Positions 36,636 through 45,058 of a stretch of DNA of 46,062 nucleotides are shown here, piece after piece; positions within the stretch are counted from its first letter, which is position 1; each line of letters starts with the position of its first letter. Origin of the DNA: Rubellimicrobium sp. (GTDB lineage: Bacteria; Pseudomonadota; Alphaproteobacteria; Rhodobacterales; Rhodobacteraceae); assembly GCA_020852925.1 (NCBI GenBank), contig JADYZU010000025.1:1-46062 (forward strand), in the 5' to 3' direction. The position numbers and the translations under genes are program-made. The notes under the pieces are model-generated. The model ran no database searches. It was given only the letters and a program-made list of their open reading frames with translations, and was not told where the DNA came from.

Positions 36636-39290
36636 TCAGAAGATGCCCAGGTCGCGGATCAGGAGTGCGGGATCGTCAAGGCCGAGCAGGGTCAGCCGGT
36701 TGCCGTCGCCAAAGTCGAGCACCACATGCCCGCCCGCGGTGACATGGGCATGGTCCATCACCACCCGCGTCGGGCTCATCCGGCCGCTCCAGAGCGCATC
36801 GTCCAGCACGAGCCGGTCAACCCCGGCGCGGAAATCGGTGATGACATCGCGCCCGGCGGCATAGACAAAGGTATCGGCCCCCGCCCCCCCCTCGAGCGTG
36901 TCGTTGCCGGCCCCGCCCGAAAGCCGGTCGTTGCCCCGCCCGCCCAGAAGCCGGTCACGGCCGGCGCCGCCCTCAAGCCGGTCGTGACCCGAGCCGCCCA
37001 TGAGGGTATCGTTCCCGCCATCGCCCCAGAGCCGGTCATCCCCCGTCCCGCCAGGCAGGATATCCGCCCCCGCCCCGCCGTGGATGCGGTCCGCGCCCCC
37101 CTCGCCCGAGAGGTGGTCGTTCCCCCTGCCGCCCAGGATCAGATCCGCCCGCGCGCCGCCGAGGATGCGGTCATCCCCCGTTCCCCCGTCGAGCGTATCC
37201 CTGCCCCGCCCCCCCAGGATCAGGTCGTTGCCGGCCTGGCCCAGGATGCTGTCGTGGCCCGAGCCGCCGTCAAGCGTGTCATCCCCGCGCCCGCCGCGCA
37301 GCAGATCGTTGCCACTCCCGCCCCGGAGCCGGTCATGGCCCGCCCCGCCCAGAAGCCGGTCGTTGCCTGTCCCGCCGTCAAGACGGTCGTTGCCCGCGCC
37401 GCCGTCAAGGGTGTCATCCCCCGCCCTGCCAAGAAGGCGGTCGTCCCCGTCTCCGCCAGAGAGCCGGTCATTGCCGGCCCCGCCGTCGAGCGTGTCATTG
37501 CCCGCGCCGCCAAGAAGGAGGTCATCCCCGTCGCCGCCAGAGAGCCGGTCGTGGCCCGCGCCGCCGTCGAGCGTGTCATCCCCCGCCCCGCCAAGAAGGA
37601 GGTCGTCCCCGTCTCCGCCAGAGAGCCAGTCGTTGCCCGCGCCGCCGTCGAGCGTGTCGGCCCCGGAGTTGCCCACAAGGCTGTCGGCGCCGCCGGCCCC
37701 GGTCAGGCGCAGCGACGGCACCAGCGGCGCGACCCATTCCGGCAGCAGCCGCGACAGATTGATCAGCCCGCTTGCCACCAGCGCCGCCACCGGGATCGGC
37801 GCGCCATCATGGCTGAACAGGTCAAGCCGTTCGTCGCCATGCTGGATGCGGGCGCCGCGGGCGGTCGGGACGATCTGCAACTGCGCCGCGCTGCGCAGGA
37901 AGCGCCAGGCCGACAGGTCGATCCGGTCCCGGGAGACATCGAAATCGGTGATCGTGTCGGTCTGGCCATCCTCGGCCAGGACAAAGATGTCGGCCCCTGC
38001 CCCGCCGCTCATGCGGTCCTGCCCGGCGCCGTCCATGAGGATGTCGTCCCCGGCCCCGCCCGAGAGGCTGTCGTTGCCCGCGCCCCCGGCCAGAAGGTCG
38101 CCGCCTGCCCCGCCGCTCAGCGTGCCGCCCGCGGCCGGGGCCACGAGGCGCAGGCCCGGGGCCGGCAGGCCGGCAGTCAGCCAGGTCAGCCCCGGCTCGC
38201 GCGCGCTGGCGACGAAGATCTGCAGGACCCCGCCCCTCTCGCCCAGGGCGATGGCCGAGACCGCGCCCAGCGTGGTATCCAGCGCGTCCGCCAGACTGCC
38301 CAGATGCAGAAGCCGCCCGCCGGGCAGAAGCTCGAACAGGCTGATGCCGTCATCCGCCCCCGCCGCCACGACATGGACCCGCCCGCCGATGGTGATCGCC
38401 TCGACCAGCGTGGCGCCCTGAAAGCGGGTGTCCAGATCGTCGAGGACATGATCCGTGACCCTGATCCGGCCATCGGAGCCGATCTCGGCCACGGTCAGGC
38501 TGCCCGAGACCGAGGAGGCGAGGATCGCCCAGGACTTGCCGTCCATGGTCGCCGTGGCCACCGCGCGCGGGCCGGCGATGCCGATGCCGGTCTCGGCCCC
38601 GATCCGGGCGACTTCGTGCGGGCGACCGTCGGCGCCGATGCGCAATGTCACCAGCGCCCCGGTCCCCGCCGATCCCGCGACAAGCCATGTTCCCCCCGCG
38701 TTCGTGACCGCCTGCAATCCGGCCAGGCCGCTGCCGGTCGCCCCCGCGGGCAGGAGGCTCTGGCCGAGGTCGGGCACCGATTGCCCGGCCGCGGCGATGG
38801 TTCCGGCCGGGGATAACGACCAGAGCGCCATCGACTCGGACCCGGACCGCGTCGTGCACAGCCAGGTCGTCCCGCCCGACTGCACCGCGACCAGCCCGGT
38901 CAGCCCCGAGAGCATCGCCCCCGGCGCGCTCAGCGCGACAGGGCCCGAGAACCCGCCCCCCGGCCCGAGGCCCACGCCCCACCGCCCCCCTGCCCCGCCC
39001 CCGGCCGCGCCGCCGCTGACCAGCAGCAGCGGCGCCCCGCCCGGCGCGGCCGGCGCGATCAGCGCCCCCGGCCCCGCCACCAGCGGGCCGGGCTGGCTGA
39101 TGCGGCCAAGCACCGACATGGCGCCGGCGGCGGCCAGATCGAACGCCACCAGCCCGCCCGAAGGCCCGGTCGCCGCATGAAGCACCGGTCCGGCCGGACC
39201 CTGACCCAGGAACAGGTCGGTGATTCCGGTCAGGAACGGATCTCCGGCGCCGGGCGACACGGCCACGCGGCCGAAATCCACCCAGGTCAT
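36636..39290 (-). CDS. RTX (hemolysin-type) calcium-binding protein, 884 residues
   Basis: A large secreted protein. Residues 1-370 are glycine- and alanine-rich with a repeated pattern of about 50 residues (GLVAVQSGGTTWL, GLQAVTNAGGTWLVAG, TVAEIGSDGRIRVT, AIALGERGGVLQIFVA), probably a beta-propeller. A first RTX block is at about 390-435 (LSGGAGGDLLAGGAGNDSLSG), and a second, with about 27 nonapeptides, at about 540-805. The C-terminus has FVYAAGRDVITDF and HVVLDFGDGNRLTLLG, the usual type I secretion end. Ca2+ binds the GGxGxD repeats after export. No type I exporter is encoded on the plasmid. The role is probably a matrix or adhesion protein. Divergent from 39582. Confidence 0.92.
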   Translation of the reverse strand: MTWVDFGRVAVSPGAGDPFLTGITDLFLGQGPAGPVLHAATGPSGGLVAFDLAAAGAMSVLGRISQPGPLVAGPGALIAPAAPGGAPLLLVSGGAAGGGAGGRWGVGLGPGGGFSGPVALSAPGAMLSGLTGLVAVQSGGTTWLCTTRSGSESMALWSLSPAGTIAAAGQSVPDLGQSLLPAGATGSGLAGLQAVTNAGGTWLVAGSAGTGALVTLRIGADGRPHEVARIGAETGIGIAGPRAVATATMDGKSWAILASSVSGSLTVAEIGSDGRIRVTDHVLDDLDTRFQGATLVEAITIGGRVHVVAAGADDGISLFELLPGGRLLHLGSLADALDTTLGAVSAIALGERGGVLQIFVASAREPGLTWLTAGLPAPGLRLVAPAAGGTLSGGAGGDLLAGGAGNDSLSGGAGDDILMDGAGQDRMSGGAGADIFVLAEDGQTDTITDFDVSRDRIDLSAWRFLRSAAQLQIVPTARGARIQHGDERLDLFSHDGAPIPVAALVASGLINLSRLLPEWVAPLVPSLRLTGAGGADSLVGNSGADTLDGGAGNDWLSGGDGDDLLLGGAGDDTLDGGAGHDRLSGGDGDDLLLGGAGNDTLDGGAGNDRLSGGDGDDRLLGRAGDDTLDGGAGNDRLDGGTGNDRLLGGAGHDRLRGGSGNDLLRGGRGDDTLDGGSGHDSILGQAGNDLILGGRGRDTLDGGTGDDRILGGARADLILGGRGNDHLSGEGGADRIHGGAGADILPGGTGDDRLWGDGGNDTLMGGSGHDRLEGGAGRDRLLGGRGNDRLSGGAGNDTLEGGAGADTFVYAAGRDVITDFRAGVDRLVLDDALWSGRMSPTRVVMDHAHVTAGGHVVLDFGDGNRLTLLGLDDPALLIRDLGIF
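37401..37680 (-). repeat. 81-bp near-identical repeats in the RTX gene
   Basis: The RTX segment repeats with an 81-base period (three nonapeptides); markers near 37401, 37482, 37563 and 37644 are each 81 bases apart with few differences. The array can expand or shrink in frame by recombination and is a place where short-read assembly can miscount copies. Confidence 0.8.
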
Positions 39291-39581
39291 GTCTCACCCT
39301 CTCCACCACGCCAGAGGGTGGACGGGCGCGCTTAACGAAGTGTCAGGACTTTGCGGCCCCTTCGGGACGCTTGCCGACAATTGCGCCGATCACGGCGGCG
39401 CGAGAGCGCGGTCCCAATCCGCCGGATCCCGCAGCTTTCGATTGCGCGAATCGCGCGACAGGCATTGAATCGGCGGTATCTCGCGACAGATCACTTCCGC
39501 CGGCCGGGGTTCTTTGCCCGTCACCGCCCCGTCACCGCCCCGGCGGCCATTCCTTTCATTCAGGACAGAAAGAGGCCCGCC
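39291..39581. promoter_or_regulatory. Divergent promoter region between the two large RTX genes
   Basis: A 291-base non-coding interval. It contains CGCGCGACAGGCAT and, about 30 bases on, CTCGCGACAGATCA, a near-direct repeat of CGCGACAG, and an exact 11-base tandem GTCACCGCCCC near 39520-39541. No clear -35/-10 pair can be chosen. It must carry the promoters of both RTX genes. Confidence 0.4.
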
Positions 39582-41648
39582 ATGCCGCAGACCCCTGCCA
39601 TCTGGAAGACGGAATTCACCGTCAACACCACCACCACAGGCATCCAGAACGACCCGGCCATCACCCAGCTCGGGAATGGCAACATCCTCGTCTCCTGGAC
39701 CAGTCACGACAACAGCGGTGCGGGATCCCAGCCCGGAACCGACGTGATCGGCCAGATCCTCGATCCGCTCGGCAACCGCATCGGCGGCGAGTTCAGCCTC
39801 AACTACAACTACACAGTCGACAACGAGGGGAATGCCCAGGTCACCGCCCTGCCCGGCGGCGGCTTTGTCGTGGCCTACGAGGATGACGATGCCGGCAACA
39901 ATACCTACAGCATCCGCCTCGACGAATTCGACTCGACCGGCGCCCTGGTCTCCAGCGCGCCGAGCGTCGCCGACGACACCATCTCGGGGGCGCCGTCCTT
40001 CTACATGCCCGCCATCGCCGCCTCGAACTGGAATTCGACCCTGATCGCCTACCAGAAATGGACCGGCACCTCGACCCAGATCGTGGGCAGGATCTACAGC
40101 CCGTCCACCAACCTCTATTCCGGCGAAATCCCCCTGCTCACCATCGGGGGGGTGGACCTCGCCGCGCCCGAGGTCGCCGTCCTTGCGAACGGCAACTATG
40201 TCATCACCACCTCCGGCAGCACCGGCGTGCTGGGCCGCATCGTCTCGTCGACCGGGACGAACGTGCTGGGGGCCTTTTTTGTGGACGGCACCAACAGCGG
40301 GCCCGCCACCGAAGGCGACGCCACCGTGACCGCGCTGGCGGGGGGCGGGTTCGTCATCGCCTGGCGCGAAGACGACGGCACCGACACGGACATCCTGTTC
40401 CAGATCTTCGACTCGGCCGGCAGCGCCACCACGGGCACGCTCTATGGCACCTTTGGCGGATTCGGTGACAACGCCAACGAACCGACGATCGCCGCCCTGC
40501 CCGATGGCGGCTTCATCCTGGTCTATGACGAGGACGGGCTGGGCGAGATGCGGGCGCAGCGGTTCGATGCGGCGGGGAATTCCGTCGGCAACACCATCAC
40601 GCTTGCCAGCGGCGCGTCCATCTCCGACATCTCGGCCATCGCCCTGGGTGACGGGCGCGTGGCCATCACGTTCGAGCAGCAGAGCGGCGAGATCGGGATG
40701 ATGTTCCTCGACACCCGCGACGCGCCGAACCCGACCGCCTACAGCGGGCTGGGCTGGCAGATCGGCACCGCGGGCGCCGATCTGTTCACCCCCGACGGCA
40801 CCAATTCGACCGTGGCCACCCACAGCGGCAACGACATCGTCGATTCGGGCGGCGGGATGCGCACCTATCTGCTTGGCGCGGGGAACGACCGGATCAATGT
40901 CTGGACCCAGATCAACGACGACAGCTATTTCGGCGGCAAGGGCCGGGACACGATCGACTGGTCGCACAGCGGCGAGAGCGGCATCGACATCGACCTCAGG
41001 ACCGGCACGGCCACGGATGGCACCAATACCGAGGTGATGGCCGGCTTCGAGAACGCGATCGGCACCGCCGGGGGCGACACGATCACCGGCAATGCCGCGA
41101 ACAACACCCTGCGCGGCGGCGGCGGCAATGATGGGCTGTTCGGCAACAAGGGGGATGACCGCCTCTTTGGCGGAAGCGGCGGCGACAACCTGACCGGCGG
41201 CAAGGGCGCGGACCTGCTTGACGGCGGGGCGGGCAGCGACTGGATCTGGGCCGGCAGCGGGGCGGATACCCTTGTCGGGGGCAAGGGCATGGACTACCTC
41301 TTTGGCGAGGGCGGGGGCGACCGGCTCTCGGGCGGGGGCGGCAAGGACTATCTGCTGGGCGGGACCGGCGATGACCGGCTCTCGGGCGGGGGCGATGTCG
41401 ACACCTTCGCCTTCGACCTGAACTTCGACCGCGACCGCATCACCGATTTCCAGGACAACATCGACACGATCCGCCTCAACCCCGACCTCTGGGGCGCAGG
41501 CAAGACCGTGACCCAGGTGCTGGCGCAATATGCCGTGGTCGCGGGCGGCAATGTCGTGTTCGAGTTCGGCGGGGGCAAGGTCCTGACCGTCGAGGGCATC
41601 ACGAACAGGAACCTGCTGCTCGACGATCTGGAGTTCGCCCTCGTGTGA
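39582..41648 (+). CDS. RTX calcium-binding protein with N-terminal propeller-like repeats, 688 residues
   Basis: A secreted RTX protein. The first 400 residues have about six repeats of the type ITQLGNGNILVSWTSHD, VTALPGGGFVVAYEDDD, VTALAGGGFVIAWREDD and IAALPDGGFILVYDEDG, probably a beta-propeller. An RTX block follows at about 500-600 (RGGGGNDGLFGNKGDDRLFGG and later GGTGDDRLSGGG), and then FAFDLNFDRDRITDFQDNIDTIRL with a C-terminal secretion-type end. The ATG at 39582 has AGAAAGAGG upstream; longer open frames run through the promoter region. It is probably co-expressed with the serralysin-type gene or separated from it by the hairpin at 41665. Likely a matrix or adhesion protein. Confidence 0.92.
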   Translation: MPQTPAIWKTEFTVNTTTTGIQNDPAITQLGNGNILVSWTSHDNSGAGSQPGTDVIGQILDPLGNRIGGEFSLNYNYTVDNEGNAQVTALPGGGFVVAYEDDDAGNNTYSIRLDEFDSTGALVSSAPSVADDTISGAPSFYMPAIAASNWNSTLIAYQKWTGTSTQIVGRIYSPSTNLYSGEIPLLTIGGVDLAAPEVAVLANGNYVITTSGSTGVLGRIVSSTGTNVLGAFFVDGTNSGPATEGDATVTALAGGGFVIAWREDDGTDTDILFQIFDSAGSATTGTLYGTFGGFGDNANEPTIAALPDGGFILVYDEDGLGEMRAQRFDAAGNSVGNTITLASGASISDISAIALGDGRVAITFEQQSGEIGMMFLDTRDAPNPTAYSGLGWQIGTAGADLFTPDGTNSTVATHSGNDIVDSGGGMRTYLLGAGNDRINVWTQINDDSYFGGKGRDTIDWSHSGESGIDIDLRTGTATDGTNTEVMAGFENAIGTAGGDTITGNAANNTLRGGGGNDGLFGNKGDDRLFGGSGGDNLTGGKGADLLDGGAGSDWIWAGSGADTLVGGKGMDYLFGEGGGDRLSGGGGKDYLLGGTGDDRLSGGGDVDTFAFDLNFDRDRITDFQDNIDTIRLNPDLWGAGKTVTQVLAQYAVVAGGNVVFEFGGGKVLTVEGITNRNLLLDDLEFALV

Positions 41649-41664
41649 TCCCGCCGGCCCTCGC

Positions 41665-41716
41665 CCGGCCCCCTCCCCCCGCCGCATCCCCTGACGGGGG
41701 CGGGGGAAGGGGCCGG
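41665..41716 (+). terminator. Strong GC hairpin after the RTX gene
   Basis: CCGGCCCCCTCCCCCC (41665-41680) can pair with GGGGGAAGGGGCCGG (about 41702-41716) to form a stem of about 15 base pairs. It lies 17 bases past the stop at 41648. There is no T-run, so it may be a Rho-assisted or mRNA-stabilising hairpin rather than a classic terminator. Confidence 0.55.
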
Positions 41717-41830
41717 ATCGCCGGCCTTGTTCCTGTCCTGCGCAATGGGGCCACGTTGCGGCCACGCCGATGACACGATTCCCGGTCATCGGTCAGCGAC
41801 ATTTCCCGCCGCTGCCACGCAGGAGTGACC

Positions 41831-43438
41831 ATGCCCTCGACCCGCCCTGTCGGCAGCGTTGCCGATTTTTCCCGGTACCTGACCACCGGCTACTGGCATG
41901 ACAGCGGCGGCTTTACCCATGCCTTCGCCCGCGCCAGCAGCGGGCCGACCGTCATCACCGTCAACATCGCCGGGCTGGACGCGGCCGGGCAGCGCCTTGC
42001 CCGCTGGGCGATGGAGGCCTGGGAGGGGGTCGCCAACATCGACTTCCGCGAGGTGACGCGCGGCGCGCAGATCACCATCGACGATGCGCGCGCGGGCGCC
42101 ATCACCGCGATCCGCGCCCGCACCGATCATGTGACGGTCGATGCCACGATCAACATCGGCGCCGACTTTACCCAGCGCAACGGCACCACGATCGACAGCT
42201 ACAGCCTGTTCACCTACATGCACGAGATCGGCCATGCGATGGGTCTGGGCCATGCCGGGCATTACGACGGCGGCGCGCAATACGGCCGGGACGAGGTCTT
42301 TGCCAACGACAGCTGGCAGATGACGGTCATGTCCTACTTCTCGCAATCGGCCAATCCCAATTCCGGCGCCTCGAGCGCGGTGGCAGTGACGCCGATGGCC
42401 GCCGACATCATGGCGATCCAGGCCCTTTACGGCGCCACCCGCGGCGGGGCCACGGCGGGGAACACGGTCTATGGGGTGGGCGGCACGCTCGATACCTATT
42501 TCGGCCAGCTCCTGCGCCAGCTTGCCCATGGCACGAACGCGATCCGCCAGGGCCGGGACTTCAGCTTTACCCTCCATGACGAAGGCGGGCGCGACCGCAT
42601 CGACTTTGGCCATGACAGCAAGGACCAGAACGTGAACCTCGCCCCCGGCGCGCATTCCGATGTCATGGGCCTGCGCGGCAACATGATCATCGCCGCCGGC
42701 ACGGTGATCGAGGATTACACCGCCGGCGCCGGCAATGACCGTGTCCTTGGCAATGCGGTGGCCAATGTCCTGTCGGGAGGGCAGGGGGACGACACGCTTT
42801 TCGGGCGGGCGGGGAACGACCGCCTCCTGGGCGGCGACGGGAATGACCGGCTTCTGGGCGAGACGGGCAACGACACGCTGTCGGGCGGGGCGGGGGGCGA
42901 TGTGCTCCTGGGCGGGACCGGGCGCGACCTGCTCCGGGGCGAAGGCGGCGACGATACCCTCATGGGCGGGGACGGCGCGGACAGCCTGTGGGGTGGCGCC
43001 GGGCGCGACCGACTTGCCGGCGGCGCCGGGGATGACCTGCTCTGGGGGGATGACGGCCGCGACATCCTCCTGGGCGGCGACGGCGCGGACAGCCTGTTTG
43101 GCGGGGCCGGGCACGACACGCTCATGGGCGGGGCAGGGGACGACCGCCTGTCCGGCGGCACGGGCAACGACCTGCTCTCGGGCGGGGCCGGGGCGGATGC
43201 CTTTGTCTTCGAGGCCGGCGGCGGCGCCGACCGGATCACCGATTTCGACCCCCGCCACGACCGTCTCCTGTTCGAGGCCGCGCTTGCCGGCCCCGGTGCC
43301 ACTGCGGTCGCGGATATCCTGGCCCGGGCGGCGGTGATCGGCGGCGATACCGTCATCGCCTTTGACGACGGTACCAGCGTGACGCTGACCGGCCTCACGC
43401 AGCCCGACCTCCTCGCCGGTGCGATCGGGCTGCTCTGA
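41831..43438 (+). CDS. Serralysin-type (M10) zinc metalloprotease with RTX domain
   Basis: A 535-residue secreted protease. The zinc site HEIGHAMGLGH is at residues 131-141 and the Met-turn with the tyrosine ligand, MTVMSYFS, follows at about 164-171. Both are intact. An RTX block from about residue 300 to 450 (LSGGQGDDTLFGRAGNDRLLGG and similar) precedes FVFEAGGGADRITDFDPRHD and the C-terminal secretion region. The ATG at 41831 follows CAGGAG; a GTG two codons upstream is possible. Serralysins are exported by type I secretion, which must be chromosomal here. Possible targets are matrix proteins, including the two neighbouring RTX proteins. It ends 5 bases from the stop of the convergent fibre gene. 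Confidence 0.94.
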   Translation: MPSTRPVGSVADFSRYLTTGYWHDSGGFTHAFARASSGPTVITVNIAGLDAAGQRLARWAMEAWEGVANIDFREVTRGAQITIDDARAGAITAIRARTDHVTVDATINIGADFTQRNGTTIDSYSLFTYMHEIGHAMGLGHAGHYDGGAQYGRDEVFANDSWQMTVMSYFSQSANPNSGASSAVAVTPMAADIMAIQALYGATRGGATAGNTVYGVGGTLDTYFGQLLRQLAHGTNAIRQGRDFSFTLHDEGGRDRIDFGHDSKDQNVNLAPGAHSDVMGLRGNMIIAAGTVIEDYTAGAGNDRVLGNAVANVLSGGQGDDTLFGRAGNDRLLGGDGNDRLLGETGNDTLSGGAGGDVLLGGTGRDLLRGEGGDDTLMGGDGADSLWGGAGRDRLAGGAGDDLLWGDDGRDILLGGDGADSLFGGAGHDTLMGGAGDDRLSGGTGNDLLSGGAGADAFVFEAGGGADRITDFDPRHDRLLFEAALAGPGATAVADILARAAVIGGDTVIAFDDGTSVTLTGLTQPDLLAGAIGLL

Positions 43439-43443
43439 GCCGG

Positions 43444-44958
43444 TCAGAACCAGCGACCCACCGCCATGACATGCCCCGACCGCGCCCCCGCCGCGGTCGA
43501 GGAAACCGCGATCCAGGCCGCACTGGCGCCGCTGGCCGTCACCGACAGCGCCTGCATGGCGACGGCGCCGGGGCCCGTGGTCATCGTCACCACCGGGGCC
43601 GCGACAAAGGCCAGCGGCCAGGTGATCGCGGTTCCCGCCGAGCGATAGCCGCCTTCGGGCAGCGCGGTGGCGATCGCCTCGGTGGCGGCAAGGGCGCGGG
43701 TGCAGATCTGGGTGCCATCGGCCAGGCGCAGGTAATCGCCATCGGCATTCGTGCCCCGCTCGATCACCGCACCGGTCGGAACCCCGCCCGACTGCGCCAC
43801 CGTGCCAAGGATTGCCGCCTGATCATAGACCAGGCGCCAGTCGCTCCAGGGGCCGCCCGTGCGGATCCGCGTGAACAGCCGTCCGGCCAGGCCCGCGGGC
43901 GCATCGGCCAGCATCATCTGCACGAACACCCCGGCCGCGCGGCGCAGGTGGATCAACGTGCCCGCCGTCACCCCCGCCGGCCCGCCGGCCGAGGCGGGCG
44001 TGGCATAGGCATGGATGCCGGGGGCGACCGACTCGGGCGGGGCGGTGATCGAGGCGGGCGCCGCGGGCGCCGTGCCGCCCAGGCCAAAGGCCCCGACCGT
44101 CAGCACCCGCCCGGCGGTGGTATCGTCGGGCGCCGCCTGCACCGCCGTCCCGGTCAGCGGCAGGTCGATCTGGAACGCCGAGGCCGACACGAGCGCGCGC
44201 TGCACCCCGCCGGCGGCCAGACCGATCTGGTTCGCGCCGGGGCGGAACAGGCCGGTATCGGGATCGGCGGCAAAGCCGAGGCCGGGCAGGGCGCCGGTGC
44301 CATCGGCGCTGCGGGCGCCGGCGGGCAGGAACACCCGCCCGCTGGCGCGATCCACGCTCAGCGCGGTGGTGAACCCGCTGCCGTCCGCGCTGACCTTGAT
44401 GCCGAAGTCGTCGCCCCCCGCCAGGCCCATCTCGGCCCGGCCGGACCAGTCGCTCTGGAACAGGAGGCTGGCCGTGGCGCCGGTGGCGGCCTTGTTGATC
44501 TTGAGCTGATGCCCCGCGCCCGCATGGGTCAGCAGGCTGGCCGGGGCCGCCACCGCCAGGGCATTGGTCGCATCCGCCGTCGTGCCGATCCCGAGGGCCG
44601 GCAGGTTCTGAAGCAGGGGCAGGGCGGGCTGCCAGGCGGCGCCGTCAAAGACCACGGCGATTCCCTCGGTCAGGACTTCGGCCCGCCAGCCCGGTTGCGG
44701 CACGAAGAACCGCCAGCCGCCCAGGTCATGCAGCGCGATCTCGCCGGCATGACCCGCCCAGTCGCCGGTGGCGCCGGCGGCGACGATGTGGCGTTCCTGC
44801 GCGGCCGGGGCAGGGGGCGGCACGGCCAGGTCGCGGCGTGTCACCGCCAGATGCACGAGCGCATCCAGCCGTTCGAGCGCCTCGTTGTGGGTGACATGTT
44901 TCTGCGCCTGTGCAGGCAGCAGATAGGGCAGGCCGAGAAGGGGCGAGAGATCAGACAT
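43444..44958 (-). CDS. DUF2793 tail-fibre-like protein
   Basis: A 504-residue protein. The first 100 residues are a textbook DUF2793 domain: LGLPYLLPAQAQKHVTHNEALERLDALVHLAV, then RHIVAAGATGDWAGHAGEIALHDLGGWRFFVP. A fibre-like middle has GLGFAADPDTGLFRPGANQIGLAAGGVQRAL, the pattern of phage tail fibres. The last 100 residues (YLRLADGTQICTRAL, then WPLAFVAAPVVTMTTG) resemble a phage-fibre C-terminal receptor-binding domain. From memory, the RcGTA tail-fibre protein (rcc00171) also has a DUF2793 domain. No virion genes accompany it. The ATG at 44958 has GGAG upstream. It lies between the RTX genes and the partition locus, separately from the spike-like cassette at 10574-12404. Confidence 0.86.
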   Translation of the reverse strand: MSDLSPLLGLPYLLPAQAQKHVTHNEALERLDALVHLAVTRRDLAVPPPAPAAQERHIVAAGATGDWAGHAGEIALHDLGGWRFFVPQPGWRAEVLTEGIAVVFDGAAWQPALPLLQNLPALGIGTTADATNALAVAAPASLLTHAGAGHQLKINKAATGATASLLFQSDWSGRAEMGLAGGDDFGIKVSADGSGFTTALSVDRASGRVFLPAGARSADGTGALPGLGFAADPDTGLFRPGANQIGLAAGGVQRALVSASAFQIDLPLTGTAVQAAPDDTTAGRVLTVGAFGLGGTAPAAPASITAPPESVAPGIHAYATPASAGGPAGVTAGTLIHLRRAAGVFVQMMLADAPAGLAGRLFTRIRTGGPWSDWRLVYDQAAILGTVAQSGGVPTGAVIERGTNADGDYLRLADGTQICTRALAATEAIATALPEGGYRSAGTAITWPLAFVAAPVVTMTTGPGAVAMQALSVTASGASAAWIAVSSTAAGARSGHVMAVGRWF

Positions 44959-45040
44959 CTTGGGCTCCGGTCAGGCAGGGGCGGCGCCACAGGATCGCGG
45001 ACGATCCTTGAACATTCCTGCCCCCACCGCGCGCCCGGAC

Positions 45041-45056
45041 CTTTCGCATGCGAAAG
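45041..45056. other. Perfect 16-bp palindrome, candidate parS centromere
   Basis: CTTTCGCATGCGAAAG is a perfect palindrome in the 100-base gap between parB and the fibre gene, ending 2 bases before the parB stop (45059). ParB-type proteins bind 14-16 base palindromes near their own gene. No T-run follows on either strand, so a terminator is less likely. I found no second exact copy by eye. Confidence 0.55.
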
Positions 45057-45058
45057 AC

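Noticed and set aside
36890..37680. Possible CRISPR array
   Set aside because: Period of 27/81 bases without unique spacers; it is coding RTX sequence.
36726..38816. Plus-strand open frame with regular PAP/VIP-like repeats opposite the RTX gene
   Set aside because: The repeats are simply the reverse reading of the RTX nonapeptide codons.
45041..45056. Rho-independent terminator of parB
   Set aside because: The stem is short and no T-run follows on either strand; centromere site preferred.
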